Shown piece after piece: positions 1 to 37,680 of a DNA stretch of 64,000 nucleotides. The number at the start of each line of letters is the position of its first letter. Positions within the stretch are counted from its first letter, which is position 1. Under the pieces are notes generated by a model, which was not told the origin of the DNA, ran no database searches, and saw only the letters and a list, made by a program, of their open reading frames with translations. Origin of the DNA: Cacajao melanocephalus (Eukaryota; Chordata; Mammalia; Primates; Pitheciidae); assembly GCA_963573385.1 (NCBI GenBank), contig CAUYLG010009025.1, forward strand, positions 1 to 64,000, given 5' to 3'. A program made the translations under genes and the position numbers.

Positions 1-202
1 CACATAATTGGAAGTAAATCACTCCTCAGCAATTGCATAGCATTTCACAGGTTTAAATAAAATATTGGTTGGCTGCTTGTTATTTTCATCCCTTATTCCT
101 TCCTGTCTCCATTGTTAAGCACAATTATTGGCACAAAAGAGGTTTTTAATACCCATTTTTAGACTGCATTCTAGCCTAGGCAATAGAACAAGAATCCCAT
201 TC

Positions 203-312
203 TCTCTCCCTCTTTGTCTTCCTCTTTCTCTCTTACATTCCTTCTTTTTCTTTCTTTCACTCTTTCTTTCTTCTTTTCTCTCTTTTTCTTTCTTTCAAAA
301 AAAAAAAAGAAT
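203..312. repeat. Polypyrimidine (CTTT/CCTT)n low-complexity tract
   Basis: About 95 bases of almost pure C and T are followed by an A-run. The open frames on both strands here (Ser/Phe/Leu-rich or Lys/Glu/Arg-rich) are products of the simple sequence. The preceding 'actgcattctagcctaggcaatagaacaagaatcccat' region looks like the 3' end of an old Alu, from whose tail the tract probably grew. Confidence 0.8.
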
Positions 313-344
313 GAATCATCTATCTGTAAAATTGTGAAGGAAAA

Positions 345-440
345 AGAAATTTGTGCATAGTAGGGTTTGGTACTTGCACTTTCAGGCATCCACTCAGGAT
401 CTTGGAGTGTTTCCCCTGCAGATCAAGGGGGACTACTGTA
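345..440. mobile_element. Tigger/MER2-like DNA transposon remnant
   Basis: The string ending 'gggggactactgta' at about 428-439, with the 'tttggtacttgcac...catccactcaggatcttgg' stretch before it, matches my memory of Tigger-type terminal sequence. Only about 95 bp remain. Confidence 0.4.
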
Positions 441-668
441 TTCTAGGGCTAGAAAGGAAGGGGAAACATTTTAAAATGTGATATATAGAATGCTTACTTT
501 CCTTTGTTTCTTCCTTATTGTTGACAAAATGTTATTTGGGAAAAGGGGCAAAAGATTAAAAGATAAACACAGTAAGGGTGCTTATTTTTCTAAGAGATGT
601 ACTTTCTTTTATATTCAGCTTCTTTTCTACTTTGTCAGATTGATGACAAATGTACACTGTTTTCACAG

Positions 669-23553
<22,885 letters not shown>

Positions 23554-23595
23554 TTAAGAATGATGATGATTTCATTTGTTTTGTTGAGTTTTTTT

Positions 23596-23675
23596 GGGTG
23601 GAAGGATCAGGAGTTTGCTGGCTGATATTGAGTGTGGGTGGAAGGATCAGGAGTGTGATGGCTAATATTGAGTGT
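23596..23675 (+). repeat. 40-bp tandem duplication at an LTR boundary
   Basis: Unit 1 (23596-23635) and unit 2 (23636-23675) both begin 'gggtggaaggatcagga' and end 'atattgagtgt', differing at only a few bases. The unit straddles the 5' edge of the LTR that follows. Confidence 0.93.
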
Positions 23676-24194
23676 CAATTTGATTGGATTGAAGGATGCA
23701 AAGTATTGTTCTGAGTGTGTCTGTGAGGGTGTTGCCAAAGGAGATTAACATTTGAGTCAGTGGACTGGAAGAGGCAGACCCACCCTCAACCTGGGTGGGC
23801 ACCATCTAATCAGCTGCCAGCACAACTAGGATAAACCAGGCAGAAGGCAGAACAAGCAGACTTGCTGAGTCTTCCAGCTTTCAACTTTGTCCCGTTCCGG
23901 ATGCTTCCTGCCCTCGAACATCTGACTCAAAATTCTTCAGCTTTTGGACTCTTGGACCTGCACCAGCGGTTTGCCAGGGGCTCTCAGGACTTCAGTCACA
24001 GACCGAAGGCTGCACTGTCGGCTTCCCTACTTTTGAGGTTTTGGGACTCAGACTGTCTTCCTTGCTCCTCAGCTTGCCAAAGGCCTAGTTTGAGACTTCA
24101 CCTTGTGATTGTGTAAGTCAATACTCCGTAATAAGCTCCCCTTCATATATACATCTATCCTATTAGTTCTGTCCGTCTAGAGAACCCTAATACA
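23654..24194 (+). mobile_element. Solo ERVL-type LTR (MLT2A-like), sense
   Basis: It runs from TGTGATGGCTAAT to CCTAATACA, about 540 bp. Internal phrases such as 'gggtgggcaccatctaatca' and 'ctcttggacctgcaccagc' fit HERVL LTRs. Its own poly(A) hexamer position reads AATAAG (24130-24135). There is no internal proviral sequence, so it is a non-coding solo LTR starting about 100 bp past the ERICH6 stop. Confidence 0.75.
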
Positions 24195-24430
24195 GGGCGG
24201 ATTCAAAAAAAGTGTACAAAATGACCAAAATATCAAGGAATATGCTATATTATCAATTTAGAACACATTCTGAGCATTACTGGTTTACATTCTTTTTTTT
24301 TTTTTAGAGATGGGGTCTCACTGTTGAAGCAACATCATTTTCTGGGGTGATACCCAAGTTTCGTTGCCTCATGCCAGGAAAATTAAGCACACAGACACAC
24401 ACAAGGAGTGAATTTAAAAGCAGAGGTTTA
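24195..24430. other. Intergenic sequence with a short antisense Alu end
   Basis: 24291-24325 is a poly-T run with 'agagatggggtctcactg', the stub of an antisense Alu. It joins sequence (24326-24430) that resumes after the next Alu and may be an old LTR. Confidence 0.5.
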
Positions 24431-25220
<790 letters not shown>

Positions 25221-25221
25221 C

Positions 25222-25331
25222 TCCTATATCACTGTGTTGCCCAGGCTGGTCTTGAACTCCTGGGTGCAAGTAATCCTCCTAACATGGCCTCCCAAAGTGC
25301 TGAGATTACAGATGAGCCACTGCACTCAGCC
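25222..25331 (-). mobile_element. Alu left-arm fragment, antisense
   Basis: 'actgtgttgcccaggctgg' to 'ccactgcactcagcc'. Confidence 0.85.
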
Positions 25332-25351
25332 TAATAACACAAGAATACCTT

Positions 25352-25380
25352 TTATCATTATCATTATTATCATTATTACT
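25352..25380. repeat. (ATT/ATC)n short microsatellite
   Basis: 'tatcattatcattattatc' type units, the former tail of the adjacent antisense Alu. Confidence 0.8.
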
Positions 25381-25482
25381 TTGAGACAGGGATTTGCTGT
25401 GGCACCCAGACTGGAGTGCAGTGGCTTAATCTCAGCCCACTGCAGCTTTGACCTCCTGAGCTCAAGTGATCTTACCACCTCA
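25380..25482 (-). mobile_element. Alu right-arm fragment, antisense
   Basis: 'ttgagacagggatttgctgt' to 'cttaccacctcagcc'. Its inner part belongs to the inverted duplication described separately. Confidence 0.85.
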
Positions 25483-25682
25483 GCCAGTTCAATGATAGGG
25501 CTGCTTCAGAACAGAAAGCAAAGTTGAGAGTTGGAGGTGGAGGACCCTCAAAACATAGAAGGGTGCCAGAACTCTGTAGCTCCTGCACTTCCTGAGACTT
25601 ACTTCTCAACTCTCCGTTCTTTGGGAGAGGGTGAAATGTAGTTTTAGGGGACACGCCTTACATTGAATTCCAAATTTGGTGC
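25406..25682 (+). repeat. Inverted duplication, arm A
   Basis: Its reverse complement recurs at 30960-31246 with roughly 10% divergence and a ~10-base indel. The match begins in an Alu fragment ('ccagactggagtgcagt') and continues through non-repetitive sequence to 'ccaaatttggtgc'. Confidence 0.9.
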
Positions 25683-26496
<814 letters not shown>

Positions 26497-26646
26497 TGAA
26501 TTATATTTACCAAATGATAATTTATGACATGTAATAAGAGTGTGAAAGAAAAATAAAAATCTCAGGACTCCAAACTCATTATGCCAAAGGAAAAAGTCAA
26601 GCTTGAGAACTAAGTCACACAAAACTGCTTTCTATTTTGCTCCTAA

Positions 26647-27404
<758 letters not shown>

Positions 27405-27518
27405 AGGCCTGATGCATTGGCTCATGCTTGTAATTCCAGCACTTTGGGAGGCTGAGGCCAGTGGATCCAGCTTGGGTGAGTGACACAGTCAGACTTGGTC
27501 TCAAATAAATAAATAAAT
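27405..27518 (+). mobile_element. Alu fragment, sense, internally deleted
   Basis: 'aggcctgatgcattggctca' joins 'tggatccagcttgggtgag' and ends in an (AAAT)n tail. Confidence 0.8.
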
Positions 27519-27855
27519 ATTGAAATCTCACACCTTATTTGGAAAAAGAATGGGTCATAGATGTTTTTTGTCATTTTGTGCTCCTTTTCTCCAGGCACAT
27601 CCACAATCTTGGCAAAATAAACCTCTAAAATGATTGAGACTCACTTCAGTCACTTAATTTGATTTACATTTTCTTTGATTTACAGTTCTTTGATTTATAA
27701 GAAATTCACATTGCTTCTTTTAAAAATTATTAAAAATGAAAATTTTCCCAAGTTGAAAACATATCTCTATCATCTATCTATCTATCGATGTCATATTTCA
27801 AGGCAGCTAGACTTATTTAAGGGAACTGAATAATTTTTAAAAAATGACAAATCTT

Positions 27856-28147
27856 TTTATTTTTGAGACAGAGTCTCACTCGGTCACACAAGCTGGACTA
27901 CAGTGACACAGTCTCGACTCACTGCAACCTCTGTCTCCTGTATTTATGCAATTCTTGTGCCTCAGCCTCCCGAGTAGCTGGGATGACAGGCACATGTCAC
28001 CACACATGGCTAATTTTTGTATTTTTAGTAAAGACAGAGTTTCACCATGTTGCCCAGGCTGGTCTTGAACTCCTGGCCTTAAGTGATCCACCCAACTCGG
28101 TTGCCCAAAGTGGTAAGATGACAGGTGTGAGCCACAGCACCAGGCCA
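27856..28147 (-). mobile_element. Full-length Alu, antisense
   Basis: From 'tttttatttttgagacagag' to 'cacagcaccaggcc'. Confidence 0.95.
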
Positions 28148-28192
28148 GATAGCCATCTTTAATATTGTGCTCAATTTCTTTCCAGTCCTTTC

Positions 28193-28196
<4 letters not shown>

Positions 28197-28262
<66 letters not shown>
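28197..28262 (+). repeat. (TC)16(TG)17 compound microsatellite
   Basis: A perfect TC run to 28228 switches directly into a perfect TG run to 28262. Confidence 0.97.
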
Positions 28263-28265
<3 letters not shown>

Positions 28266-28460
28266 AATTTCATGCAGGGGAATTAGTCATTGCCAATAAG
28301 AATTTTGAAAGGAAGTAAAAAAACTCTATTAAGAACTGCAAAATAAGCCAACTAATTTAAATGCACATTGTTTGTTAGTAAACTGTAAACAAATATCTTG
28401 TGAAACTGTTAGCATTTTCATTTTCACAGTAAATTTACTACTAGTTTATTTAAAAAATAA

Positions 28461-30229
<1,769 letters not shown>

Positions 30230-30645
30230 ACATTCATTCATTCAATACAAATTTAGCACATGCCAGGCACTGTACATGGCCCTCGTGATGTTAATATTCC
30301 AGTGGGAAATAATTTCAGAATGTGATAGGAGTAAGTAGGCAGGTAAGCAGGGGACTATTTTATATATGCGGTCAGAGAAGCCCTCTCTGAGGAGCCAATA
30401 TGTAAAAATGGAGAAGAAACTAGTTGCGCAGTGAGTTGAGACAAGAGTGTCCCAGGTAGAGAGAACATCAAGTTCTGAGATGGGAAAGAGCTTGCTTGCA
30501 CATTCTAGGGCTAGAAAGGAGGCCACTGTGCAGGAGAGGGAGTGTGGTGCAAGGTGAGGCTGGCGAGGCAGGAGCAGCCAGCGGCTGTGTGCACTAGGGT
30601 AAGGAGTGGGGATTTTAATCCACGGACGCTGTTTAATAAACATTT
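30230..30645 (+). mobile_element. L2-type ancient LINE fragment, sense
   Basis: 'acatgccaggcactgtacat', 'gagaagccctctctgaggag', 'aaggaggccactgtgcagg' and 'ggagtggggattttaatcc' appear in the same order as in the longer ancient element at 53290-54800. Confidence 0.55.
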
Positions 30646-30851
30646 TTCTCCATCCAATAATGGATAGGAAAGAGAAAAATAATGATTTAGGGGCAAGGAT
30701 GGAAAAACAATGGGAACACTCAAATACCTTTGGAGAAAATGAAAATTGGTATCATTTGGAAAGCAAATTGCATTAGCTCATAAAGCTGAGGATGTGCATA
30801 CCCAACACATGGAAGCTCCGTTCCTAAATGGAGGTATCCTAAAGACACTAC

Positions 30852-31551
30852 TGTATTAGTCCATTCTTGCACTGCTGTAAAGAAATACCTGCGACTGTGC
30901 AATTTATACAGAAAAGAGCTTTAATTGGCTCACAGTTCCACAAATTCCAAATTTGTGCAGCACCAAATTTGGAATTCAGCGTAAGGAGTGTCTCCTGAAA
31001 CTACATTTCACCCTTTCCCAAAGAACAAAGAGTTGACAAGTAAGTCCCAGGAAGTGCAGAAGCTACAGAGTTCTGGCATCCTTCTATGTCTTGAAGGTTC
31101 TTGAGGGTCCTCCACCTCCAACTCTTAACTTTGCTTTCTGTTCTAAAGCAACCCTATCATTGAACTGGCTGAAGTGGTAGGATCACTTGAGCTCAGGAGG
31201 TTGAAGCTGCAGTGAGCTGAGATTCAGCCACTGCACTTCAGTCTGGCTGATATTATTCTGCTAATCTCAAAAGGGGGATCCACAGTACAAGAAGCATGAT
31301 GGGGAAGCAGGCACGTCGCATGGCTGGGAGCAGGAGGAAGAGAGAGAGGTCTAGGGAGGTGCTACACACTTTTAAATTATCAGATCACATGAGAACTCAC
31401 TCACTATACAGTACCAAGGGGGGATGATACTAAATCATTTATGAGAAACCACCCCTATGATCCAATTACCTCCCACCAAGTCCCACCTCTAGCATTGGGG
31501 ATTACAATTCAACATGAGCGTTGGGTGGGAACACAGATCTAAACCATATCA
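30852..31551 (-). mobile_element. MST/THE1-type MaLR LTR, antisense, carrying an insertion
   Basis: It opens TGTATTAGTCCATTCTTGC and ends 'tctaaaccatatca', reverse-complement MaLR ends. About 300 bp at 30943-31246 are foreign: the inverted copy of 25406-25682. It seems to replace some 30 bases of LTR. Confidence 0.85.
30960..31246 (-). repeat. Inverted duplication, arm B
   Basis: The reverse complement of 25406-25682. Its left junction has a fold-back: 'aattccaaatttg' at 30943-30955 is the complement of 'caaatttggaatt' at 30964-30976 across an 8-base loop. Confidence 0.9.
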
Positions 31552-31559
31552 CTCAGGTT

Positions 31560-32060
31560 TACTCAATGAAACAAAAACAAGCTGCTCATTCACTGAAGCA
31601 TTGTGTGTAACAGAAAAACAACAGCAACAACAAAATATCCATCAACAGAACAGGTAGATCGTAGTGTATTCACACAGTGGAATTCCACGCAGTACTGAAA
31701 GTGAATGAACTAGAAATACCTGAATCAATATGAACAATTCTGAAAAACATTTTCAATTTGAATGAAAAAAGCAAGAGGGAAAAGGAATACATTCTGTATT
31801 ATTCTGTTTATATTGTTTTAAAAATATGCAAAATGATCCCATGTATCACTTAGGTAGACACACTTGTGCAGGAAAAGTATAAGGAAATGCACAGGAATGC
31901 TTGATGTGAAGTTTTGGGTTGGCACTTGCCACTGAAGTTCTATGTGACGGCGAGAGGAATACAGGGGCTGTGACTATTTCTTAAGCAAGATGGTAAGTTC
32001 AGGGGTCTTCATTAATTACTCTCTATATTTTTTTAATATCTGAAATTTCTCTTTTTATAT
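31560..32060 (+). mobile_element. Old LINE-1 3' segment, sense
   Basis: 'aaatatccatcaacagaaca' and 'gtattcacacagtggaattc' with the following low-complexity end fit L1 3' sequence of an old subfamily. Confidence 0.65.
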
Positions 32061-32914
32061 TTAAAAGACTAGCCAGAAGCAAGCAAGCAAATATAAAAAG
32101 GAGACTGGAAGCAATTACTGGGGAGAAGCAAACAATTCTGTGAGTCAGCAGAGGCTTTAGTTGAATTCTTCAAAGTGAATCAGGCCATCAAGATTGGAAC
32201 TTAGTTCTTTTCTTCTTATCCAAAGAACAGATGAATTTTCTTTAATATAAAGTATATCTTTATTTTTTAACTCTACCCTTACATAATTCTCTAGAGATGG
32301 AGACCAGATTTTCTACTTAACATGAACAACCTAGAAATTCTCTACCTGAGTTCATACAATTCATGGATTATCTGGAATGCACACAGGTAATGTATCTCTA
32401 TCTGAAAACATGTGTTACATTTTTCTGTGTTCACACTACCTGATTTCTTTTCCCAGTCCCCAGATCAGGCAGGGATACTACACACTTCCATGTACTTTTA
32501 AGTTTTGACAAGCTATTTGCTATTGCATTCAACAGAGATGGAAAAAATAACCCAATTCCCAATTCCACAAACTTAAATGAGGTTTTGGGAAATCCACTGG
32601 GACCAAAAGGTGATACTGTTTTTTGTCAATTCTGTAACAAAATATGAGCCAGAGGATAGGATAAAATAATTCTCCTTCGTACTCATATATTGCTTATAGT
32701 TTGAGTCTCACAATACTGCAAATTTTCAGCAAAGATACTAAGACTGAAAGATGGTAAGTGACTTCTTAGGTCTCACAGCTAAGCCCCCAGTGGAGTTGGA
32801 AAGTGAGCCCAAGTCATCTGACCCCATCAAATATTCTTCCCTCTGTTCCTCACCAGGGCTCACTTTGCCAAGGACCAGATCCCAGAGGGGTCCAAAGAGT
32901 TTATCACTCAGTTA

Positions 32915-33030
32915 GACTATCCCAGGGTGAGTCCCAGCTCTCCATCAACTAACTGTGTGCCCTTGGGCAAGTTACTGAACTCCCTTAACCTCAGTTCTCT
33001 CAGCTGTAAACTGAAAAAGGTAAAATCAAC
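32915..33030 (+). mobile_element. MIR element
   Basis: 'tgtgtgcccttgggcaagtt' and 'aacctcagttctctcagctg' are the diagnostic MIR core. Confidence 0.85.
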
Positions 33031-33054
33031 TTCTTAAGGTTATAGTATCTCAGT

Positions 33055-33429
33055 CGATCCAGGCTACTATAACAAACTACCATAAACTGGGTGGTTTGGG
33101 TAACTGGATAAATGTTTAGTCAATGAACATTTTTTACAAGTTTGGAGGCTGGAAGTTTGAGATCAGGGTGCCAACATGATCAGGTTCTAGTGAGGGAGTT
33201 CTTCTGGGTTGCAGACTCCCAATTTCTCATTGAATCCTTACTTGGTGGAAAGAGAGCTAGAGATCTCTCTGGGTTTCCTTTTTGTAAAGGCACTAATCCC
33301 ATTCATGAAGGCCAAACCCTCATGACCTAATCGCCTTCCAAAGGCCCCACCTCCAAATGCCATCACATTGAGGGTTGGGATTTCAACATAGGAATTTGGG
33401 GAAGAATACAAACATTCAGACCATAACAC
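33055..33429 (-). mobile_element. MaLR LTR (MST/MLT-type), antisense
   Basis: 'aggctactataacaaactac' to 'aacattcagaccataaca', including 'cactaatcccattcatgaag' and 'aaaggccccacctccaaat'. Confidence 0.85.
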
Positions 33430-33607
33430 GTAGTGACGATTAGAGAGAATACGTGTGCAGTGCCTGGCCTGCTGTAATCTGTGCTTAGTGATGGAAACTA
33501 CTGTAATAATTACAGAGACCCCAGCCTCTCACTGAGACAGTCCTTCTAACCAAACCAGGGAATGAACTCACCTTTCTTCTGGGGCTTCAAGGAAATAGAA
33601 ATAATTA

Positions 33608-33916
<309 letters not shown>

Positions 33917-34592
33917 GAAAATCTGTTACTGATCATCTTCTCATATTTCTTGACTACAAAAATAACATATTAGAATTTAAAATGTATGTAAAAGTTTACT
34001 TTCGATGACCTTAAGGCTCTGTGTTCAAAAAAAAAATCCCTTGATTAACATTACAATTATTATTAGCACGTAACTTATCAAAACAACATGGCAAATTTTG
34101 ATAAAAGTAAAATTTCAGTTGAAATGTATGATTCACTCTCCTTAAATTTGGTTGAACTCAAAGAATTATAAACTGCTTAACATGTATACTACCCAATCAC
34201 TAGGGTCACTGATTTTCTCAATATGGACTTCTTGGGTGGAGTCTTGGAGGGTTGTGCACTTGGCACTGCCCCTTAGTGAGACACCATGGCAAGGGGTCTG
34301 CCTTTCTTTGTAAAAGTGAGATGAAGAAAGAGCCTACATCTTTATTACACACACAACCTCTGTCTATTCACATTTACAGAAGGCATGAAACTGAGCCCAT
34401 GGGAACTGATGCCCTACGAAGCCTTTACCCCTGAAGGTTCTCAGATCCCCAGTTTGAAGATAACTGAAGTAGACCATTCCCAGAGGGGAAAGTGTCAGCT
34501 GAACGTCCAGAGAAAAGTTAACATATACCCCACATTTTCCTACCCTCACGAGGTACAAAATGGAGGTTCTTTCTGGTCATGAAGCAAAGACC

Positions 34593-34641
<49 letters not shown>

Positions 34642-35090
34642 TAGGTAGGAAAACTTTTATCCTCTATCACCTGATGTCCTAGAGCATGGAACCTGAGAAT
34701 TAACTGACGACAGATTAACAGGAGAAAAGTGTATTACACATGTGCAAGTGCCTGAGAGAGAGCAGGAGAGAGGGTGGGAAGGAAGGAGAGACTTCCCAAA
34801 CAGCTAAGGGTAAGGATTTATGTGAAAAGGGGCTTCAGTGGGAATATGTGGAAGATTCTGAGAGCCTTGTTTATACAACATTCTCGGAATGCCGCTGTGT
34901 TAAAGGTCAATTGCTTCTCTCTTTGAAGACTCAGAGGGAGTGGGTCACGGCAGCTGAATTCTCAAGGAGCTTTGATTTAGTCAGATATGGGACATGCAGA
35001 TAAGATTTCTTTCTGCATCTGCTGTACCTAAAAAATTTTCAAAGACCCTGTGGTCTGTAGCCTCACCACTCAGAGGGTAGCCTTTGAGCA
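33917..35090. other. Intergenic, unique apart from a CA repeat
   Basis: Open frames at 34252-34582 on both strands lack splice or initiation context and resemble no family I know. Confidence 0.45.
34596..34639 (+). repeat. (AC)22 microsatellite
   Basis: A perfect 44-base AC run, likely polymorphic. Confidence 0.98.
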
Positions 35091-35094
35091 GAAG

Positions 35095-35290
35095 AATGGG
35101 TATCATGCAAGAGCTGGTCAGAAATGTGGAATCTCAGACCCCTGAATCAGAAACTGCATGTTAACAAGTTGTCTGGTAGATGTGTGTGTGCTTGCTGTAA
35201 GTTTGAGGAGCACGGATCAGCATCTAGTAGTTCTCTGCCTGAACATTAGAATCACCCTGGGAGCCTTTCAAATACCTGTAACTGGGAAAT
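35095..35290. mobile_element. MER5A-like hAT fragments
   Basis: 'cccctgaatcagaaactgc' and, after a break, 'agtagttctctgcctgaac' with 'atcaccctgggagcctttc' are MER5A phrases in the wrong order, implying two pieces. Confidence 0.65.
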
Positions 35291-35628
35291 TGGAACTCTG
35301 CCCATATAATTGATAAAATTAATATTAAATTTTAAAATGTGATAATGGTTTTGTGGTTATTTTTTAAAGGGTCATTCTTTTTGATACACATACTGATATA
35401 TGAATAGAATATGATATTTGGGAATTGCTTCTGAATAATTCAGCAGGGGAGGAAAGAGGAAGGAAGTATCAATGGAACAAGAATGATCTGATCATCTTTC
35501 AAGCTGGGTGAGTGGTACATGAAGGTTCATTATACAATTCTTTCCATTTTGATATGTATTTTTAAATTTCCATATAAGTTTAAAACACATACATATATTT
35601 CATATTTTTATATATACACATACTTCAC

Positions 35629-35631
<3 letters not shown>

Positions 35632-35659
<28 letters not shown>
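35632..35659 (+). repeat. (CA)n microsatellite
   Basis: A run of 'cacacacaca' with one 'cgca' interruption at its start. Confidence 0.95.
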
Positions 35660-35697
35660 GCCTGGTTCCACCACCAGAGACTACAAATTTAAACTGG

Positions 35698-35834
35698 TTG
35701 GGGTCGGCACAGTGCATCACATCTGTAATACCAGCACTTGAGAGGCTAAGGCAGGAGGATCACTTAAAGCCGGGAGTTCGAGACCAGCCTGTGCAACATA
35801 GACAAATACTGTCTCTAAAAAAATAAAAATAAAT
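35698..35834 (+). mobile_element. Alu monomer (FLAM-like), sense
   Basis: 'tggggtcggcacagtgcatc' to 'gtctctaaaaaaataaaaat'. Confidence 0.8.
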
Positions 35835-36736
35835 TGGTTGGGGTGGAGATGGGTTTGTCCTTCCCCATCCTCCAAGTTTATTAAGGTATAATCAATAAAA
35901 TTGTATGTATTTACAGTATACAATCTGATAATTTTATATATATACAACCTGATAAGAACACAAGTTGATTTCATATCTTGGGTATTGTGCATAATGCTGC
36001 AATGAACATGGGGGTGCAGATATCTCTTCAGGATACCGATTTCATTTTCTTTTGATATGTACCTAGAAGTGGGATTGCTGGATTATATGACAGTTTTAAT
36101 TTTAATTTTCTGAAGAACCTCAATACTGTCTGCCATAATGGCTGTACCAATTTACATTTCTACCAACAGTGCACAAGGGTTCCCTTTTCTCCACATCCTC
36201 ATCAATAGCTATTTTTTGTAATACTCCTCCTATCGCGTGGGGTTACATCTCATTGTGGTTTTGATTTGCATTTACTTGATGTTTAGTGACGTAGAGCACT
36301 ATTTTTCTGTACTTGGCTATTTGTATGTCTTCTTTGGAGAAATGTCTGTTAAGGTTCTTTGCACATTTTTAATGAGATTGTTTTGAGTTTTGTTGTTGTT
36401 GTTGTTATTGAGGTGTATAAGCTCCCTATGTTTTAGATGGTTGCCTCTCATCAGATATGTGGTTTACAGATATTTCTCCCATTCTGTAGCTTGCCTTGTT
36501 GGTTGTTTCCTTTGCTGTGTAGAAACATTTTAGTTTAATGTAGTTCCACTTCTTTATTTTTGCTTTTATTGTCTGTGTTATTGGTGTCATATCCAAAAAT
36601 CATTGCCAAAACCAATGTCAAGGAGATTTTTTCCCTACATTTTCTTAAAGGAGTTTGATATTCTCAGGTCTTACATTAAAACCTTTAATGTATTTCAAGT
36701 TAATTTTTGTGAGTGGTGTAAGATAGGGATCATATT

Positions 36737-36820
36737 TCTCAAACTCCTGGCCTCAAACAGTCCACCAACCTTGGCCTCCCAAAGTGCTGGGATTACAGAC
36801 GTGAACCACCACACTCGGCC
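36737..36820 (-). mobile_element. Alu fragment, antisense
   Basis: 'ctcaaactcctggcctcaaa' to 'caccacactcggcc'. Confidence 0.85.
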
Positions 36821-37240
36821 CATTGTATATTCTTAATGCTCTTTTCAAGTATCAGTTGACTATATATGAATGGGTTTATTCCCAGGCAGTTGTTTCTATT
36901 CCATTGGTCTGTGTGTCTCTTTTTATGTGAGTACCACACTATATAAATTACATTTTGATTACTATAGCTTCCTCCTTGTATACCAGAAAGTATGATGCCT
37001 CAGCTTTGTTCTTCTAACTCAAGTTTGCTTTAGATAATCAGAGTCTTTTTTGGTTCCTTATGAATTTTAGAACTGCTTATTTTCTATTTCTGTGGAAAAT
37101 ATCATCAGAATTTTGATAATATTGAATCTATAGATCTCTTTGGAAGGTCTATAGAATATTAATTCGTAAGAATACTAATACTTCCAATCCATGAACATGT
37201 GACATCTTTCCATTTATGTATGTCTTCGTCAATTTCTTTC

Positions 37241-37399
37241 TTATTTTTTTGAGATGGAGTCTCGCTGTGTCGCCCAGGCTGAAGTACAGTTGCGCAATCT
37301 TGGCTCATTGTAAACTTCACCTCCCGAATTCAAGCAATTCTCCACCTTAGCCCCCCCAGTAGCTGGGATTACAAGAGCCCACAACCATGCCCAGTTAAT
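37241..37399 (-). mobile_element. Alu right-arm fragment, antisense, inside L1
   Basis: 'tttttttgagatggagtctc' to 'aaccatgcccagttaatg'. Confidence 0.88.
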
Positions 37400-37497
37400 G
37401 CCTCAATTTCTTTCATCAATATCTTATGGTTTTCAGATTTTTCATCTCCTTTTTTAAATTATTCCCATTTTATTGTTTTTGATGCTATTGTAAATGG

Positions 37498-37680
37498 TAA
37501 TTTAAACAATACATTCCTAACTAACAAATGGGCCAAAGAAGAAATCACAAGGGAGAAAATACATTTCAGATAAATGAAAACAAAACACAATATACCAAAA
37601 CATAGGATGCAGCTAAAGCAGTGCTCAATAGAAAATTTGTAGATGTAAAGACCTATATTAAAAAAGAAAAACATCTCAAG
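37498..37680 (+). mobile_element. Inverted 5' piece of LINE-1 ORF2, sense
   Basis: 'aacaaatgggccaaagaaga', 'gatgcagctaaagcagtgct' and 'acctatattaaaaaagaaaa' are sense ORF2 phrases from upstream of the copy-A segment. They sit head to head with it. Confidence 0.85.

Larger units (their letters stand above)
1..668. other. ERICH6 intron upstream of the first in-window exon
   Basis: No exon is supported here. The stretch holds a pyrimidine-rich tract (about 203-310) and a DNA-transposon remnant (about 345-440). A polypyrimidine stretch and CAG acceptor at 666-668 lead into the first recognised exon. Confidence 0.6.
35874..37497 (-). mobile_element. LINE-1 copy A, antisense (3'UTR and ORF2 end)
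   Basis: 'gtttattaaggtataatcaa' at the low end is the reverse complement of an L1M 3' terminus. It is followed in order by ORF2 reverse-complement phrases ('gcaatgaacatgggggtgca', 'attgtggttttgatttgcat', 'ctgttccattggtctgtgtg'-like). Alu pieces at 36737-36820 and 37241-37399 interrupt it. Confidence 0.85.

Noticed and set aside
30242..30723. 133-codon minus-strand frame and its neighbour
   Set aside because: It lies over the L2-type LINE fragment and has no promoter or splice context.
34596..35660. Tandem CA repeats considered as a CRISPR-like array
   Set aside because: They are dinucleotide microsatellites with no spacers, in a vertebrate genome.
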